Assembly (NCBI GenBank): GCA_965276715.1
Contig: OZ255622.1
Span: 2,666,001-2,730,000 of the forward strand
Direction: 5' to 3'
Length of the DNA stretch: 64,000 bases
Origin: CAXTPV01 sp965276715
GTDB taxonomy: Bacteria; Pseudomonadota; Alphaproteobacteria; Acetobacterales; Acetobacteraceae
Part shown: positions 62,704-64,000 of the stretch, in pieces
How the letters are laid out: the number at the start of each line of letters is the position of its first letter
Position numbering within the stretch: position 1 is the first letter of the stretch
Notes under the pieces: generated by a model
The model's database searches: none
What the model was told of the DNA's origin: nothing
Seen by the model: the letters and a program-made list of their open reading frames with translations, nothing else
Program-made: the position numbers and the translations under genes

Positions 62704-63812
62704 GCCCCGCCCTGGCCGCTCGATGCCACCGCCGCCTCGATGAAGGCCACGCCCGCGACCCCGTCCTCGATCCCCGGCAGCAGGTCCGCATCCCCCCCGC
62801 CCAGCAGGTCGGCGGCCTCGGTGTAGAGCTGCGCGAACCCCTCCAGATAACCCTCCGGATGGCCGGCCGGGATGCGCGTGGCGCGCGTCGCCGGCGCGGA
62901 CAATCCGGGCATGCCCCGGAACAAGGTCCGCGGCGCCTCGCCGAGCATCGCGAGCCGAAGCTGGTTCGGATGCTCCTGCGCCCATTCCAGCCCGCCCGTC
63001 TCGCCATACACGCGCAGCCGTAGGCCGTTCTCATGGCCGGCCGCCACCTGGCTGCACCAGAGCGCCCCGCGCGCGCCGCCCTCGAAGCGCAGCAGCATCC
63101 GCGCGTCGTCGTCCAGCCGCCGTCCCGGAACGAAAGTCGCGAGATCGGCCAGCAGCGCGCTCACCCGCAGCCCGGTGACGAAGCAGGCCAGATGGTGCGC
63201 ATGGCTGCCGATGTCGCCGACGCTGCCGGCCGGTCCCGCTCGGCCCGGATCGGTGCGCCAGGCCGCCTGTTTCTGGCCGGTCGCTTCCAGATCGCGCGCG
63301 AGCCAGTCCTGGGGATACTCCACCTGCACCACCCGGATCGCGCCGAGCGTGCCGGCGTGGACCAGCGCGCGCGCCTCGCGCACCATCGGCATGCCGCTGT
63401 AGTTGTGCGTCAGCACGAACGGCAGCCCGGACGCACGCACCTCTTCGCGCAACCGCCGCGCATCGGCGAGCGAGGTCGCGAGCGGCTTGTCGCAGATCAC
63501 CGGGATGCCGCGCGCGATGAACGCGCCGCAGATCGCGACATGGCTGTCGTTCGGCGTCACCACCGACACGACATCGATCCGGTCGTCACGCGAGGCTTCC
63601 CGCGCCGCCATCTCGGCATGGCTGACATACGCCCGGTCGGGCGCCACATGCAGGGCCGCCGCCGACGCGCGCGCCCGTTCGGGATCGGACGAGAACGCGC
63701 CCGCCACGAGCTCGAACCGGTCGTCGAGACGTGCCGCGATCCGGTGCACGCCGCCGATGAACGAACCCGCACCACCGCCCACCATCCCCAGCCTGAGCCG
63801 GCGCGCGGTCAC
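62682..63812 (-). CDS. Gfo/Idh/MocA-family oxidoreductase
   Basis: 376 residues from the GTG at 63812, which overlaps the upstream stop (GTGA); the longer ORF to 63962 is not used. The Rossmann motif is RLGMVGGGAGSFIGGVHR, and VICDKPLATS holds the conserved Lys-Pro. QVEYPQDWLARDLEATGQ, SVGDIGSHAHHLACFVTG and TEAADLLGGGDADLL continue the fold. It oxidises a sugar or inositol with NAD(P). It is coupled to a sugar isomerase/epimerase. Confidence 0.92.
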   Translation of the reverse strand: MTARRLRLGMVGGGAGSFIGGVHRIAARLDDRFELVAGAFSSDPERARASAAALHVAPDRAYVSHAEMAAREASRDDRIDVVSVVTPNDSHVAICGAFIARGIPVICDKPLATSLADARRLREEVRASGLPFVLTHNYSGMPMVREARALVHAGTLGAIRVVQVEYPQDWLARDLEATGQKQAAWRTDPGRAGPAGSVGDIGSHAHHLACFVTGLRVSALLADLATFVPGRRLDDDARMLLRFEGGARGALWCSQVAAGHENGLRLRVYGETGGLEWAQEHPNQLRLAMLGEAPRTLFRGMPGLSAPATRATRIPAGHPEGYLEGFAQLYTEAADLLGGGDADLLPGIEDGVAGVAFIEAAVASSGQGGAWTAVER

Positions 63813-64000
63813 AGGCCGAGCATCCGGCGGTTGGCGGCGAGATCGGTGCCCCCGGCCGCGAAATCGTCGAAACTCCGGCCGGTGACCGGGATGATGTGCC
63901 CGGCGATCAGGGCCGCACCCTCGCGCGCGCCCATCTCCGGATCCTTCATGCAGCATTCCCATTCGAGCACCGCCCAGCCGTCGAAATCATGCTGCGCGAG
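63809..64000 (-). CDS. Sugar phosphate isomerase/epimerase, C-terminal end
   Basis: Only the last 63 residues lie in the window; the frame continues to the left on the reverse strand from base 64000. The visible part reads AQHDFDGWAVLEWECC, KDPEMGAREGAALIAG, HIIPVTGRSFDDFA and ends NRRMLGL. This is the C-terminal region of a TIM-barrel sugar isomerase/epimerase of the AP-endonuclease-2 superfamily, usually paired with Gfo/Idh enzymes, as here (GTGA coupling). Confidence 0.82.
   Translation of the reverse strand, partial: LAQHDFDGWAVLEWECCMKDPEMGAREGAALIAGHIIPVTGRSFDDFAAGGTDLAANRRMLGL

Overview
The window is about 64 kb of very GC-rich DNA (near 68-70 % by eye), densely packed with genes and full of ATGA/TGATG stop-start overlaps. 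A probable hopanoid C-3 methylase, CarD, a regulatory PTS with a short HprK, nadABC under a palindromic operator, a Hint-domain surface protein and a dispersed intergenic twin-hairpin repeat point to an alphaproteobacterium, most likely Acetobacteraceae (Rhodospirillales). No rRNA, tRNA or CRISPR array was seen.

1-17.9 kb is mostly core genome: the end of an AEC transporter, hpnR, xseA, purD, a CarD/MazG/cupin gene string preceded by a GT2 glycosyltransferase and creA, cytochrome b561, exported MsrA and MsrB, a FAS1 protein, a Do-type protease, glcG-serB, and a five-gene regulatory PTS operon (hprK-rapZ-EIIA-HPr-EI). 17.9-22.8 kb is accessory: a complete IS630-family element with a TA target duplication sits inside an open frame that continues into a SleB-like cell-wall hydrolase, followed by three lower-GC orphan genes and a Hint-domain protein.

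22.9-45.3 kb holds transport and sugar polymer genes: an RND pump with a TetR-type palindrome in its promoter, a glgX-treZ-treY operon that makes trehalose from alpha-glucans, a Tat-exported GH47 alpha-mannosidase (a mainly eukaryotic family), a ribose-type ABC importer with a membrane protein, and a tetR-adaptor-RND operon. 45.4-50.1 kb holds a GMC oxidoreductase divergent from DoxX and cupin genes, then a decayed patch with an IS1595-like remnant, a frameshifted gene and a GFA-family gene.

50.1-64 kb holds nadA-nadB-nadC, an APC permease coupled to a photolyase-like FAD-domain protein, and a sugar-acid catabolic locus: ACS-type MFS importer, RraA-like protein, IlvD/Edd dehydratase, DapA-family lyase, an SDR without the usual YxxxK, a second MFS carrier, a Gfo/Idh dehydrogenase and the end of a sugar isomerase/epimerase. 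The dehydratase-lyase order resembles the non-phosphorylative arabinonate/xylonate route; the true substrate cannot be read from sequence alone.

No clearly new defence or biosynthetic system is evident. The strongest unexplained signals are the IS630-split open frame, the twin-hairpin repeats that run into protein C-termini, the nadA operator, the bacterial GH47, the stand-alone photolyase FAD domain, and the three-copy GTTCTGT motif next to tetR.
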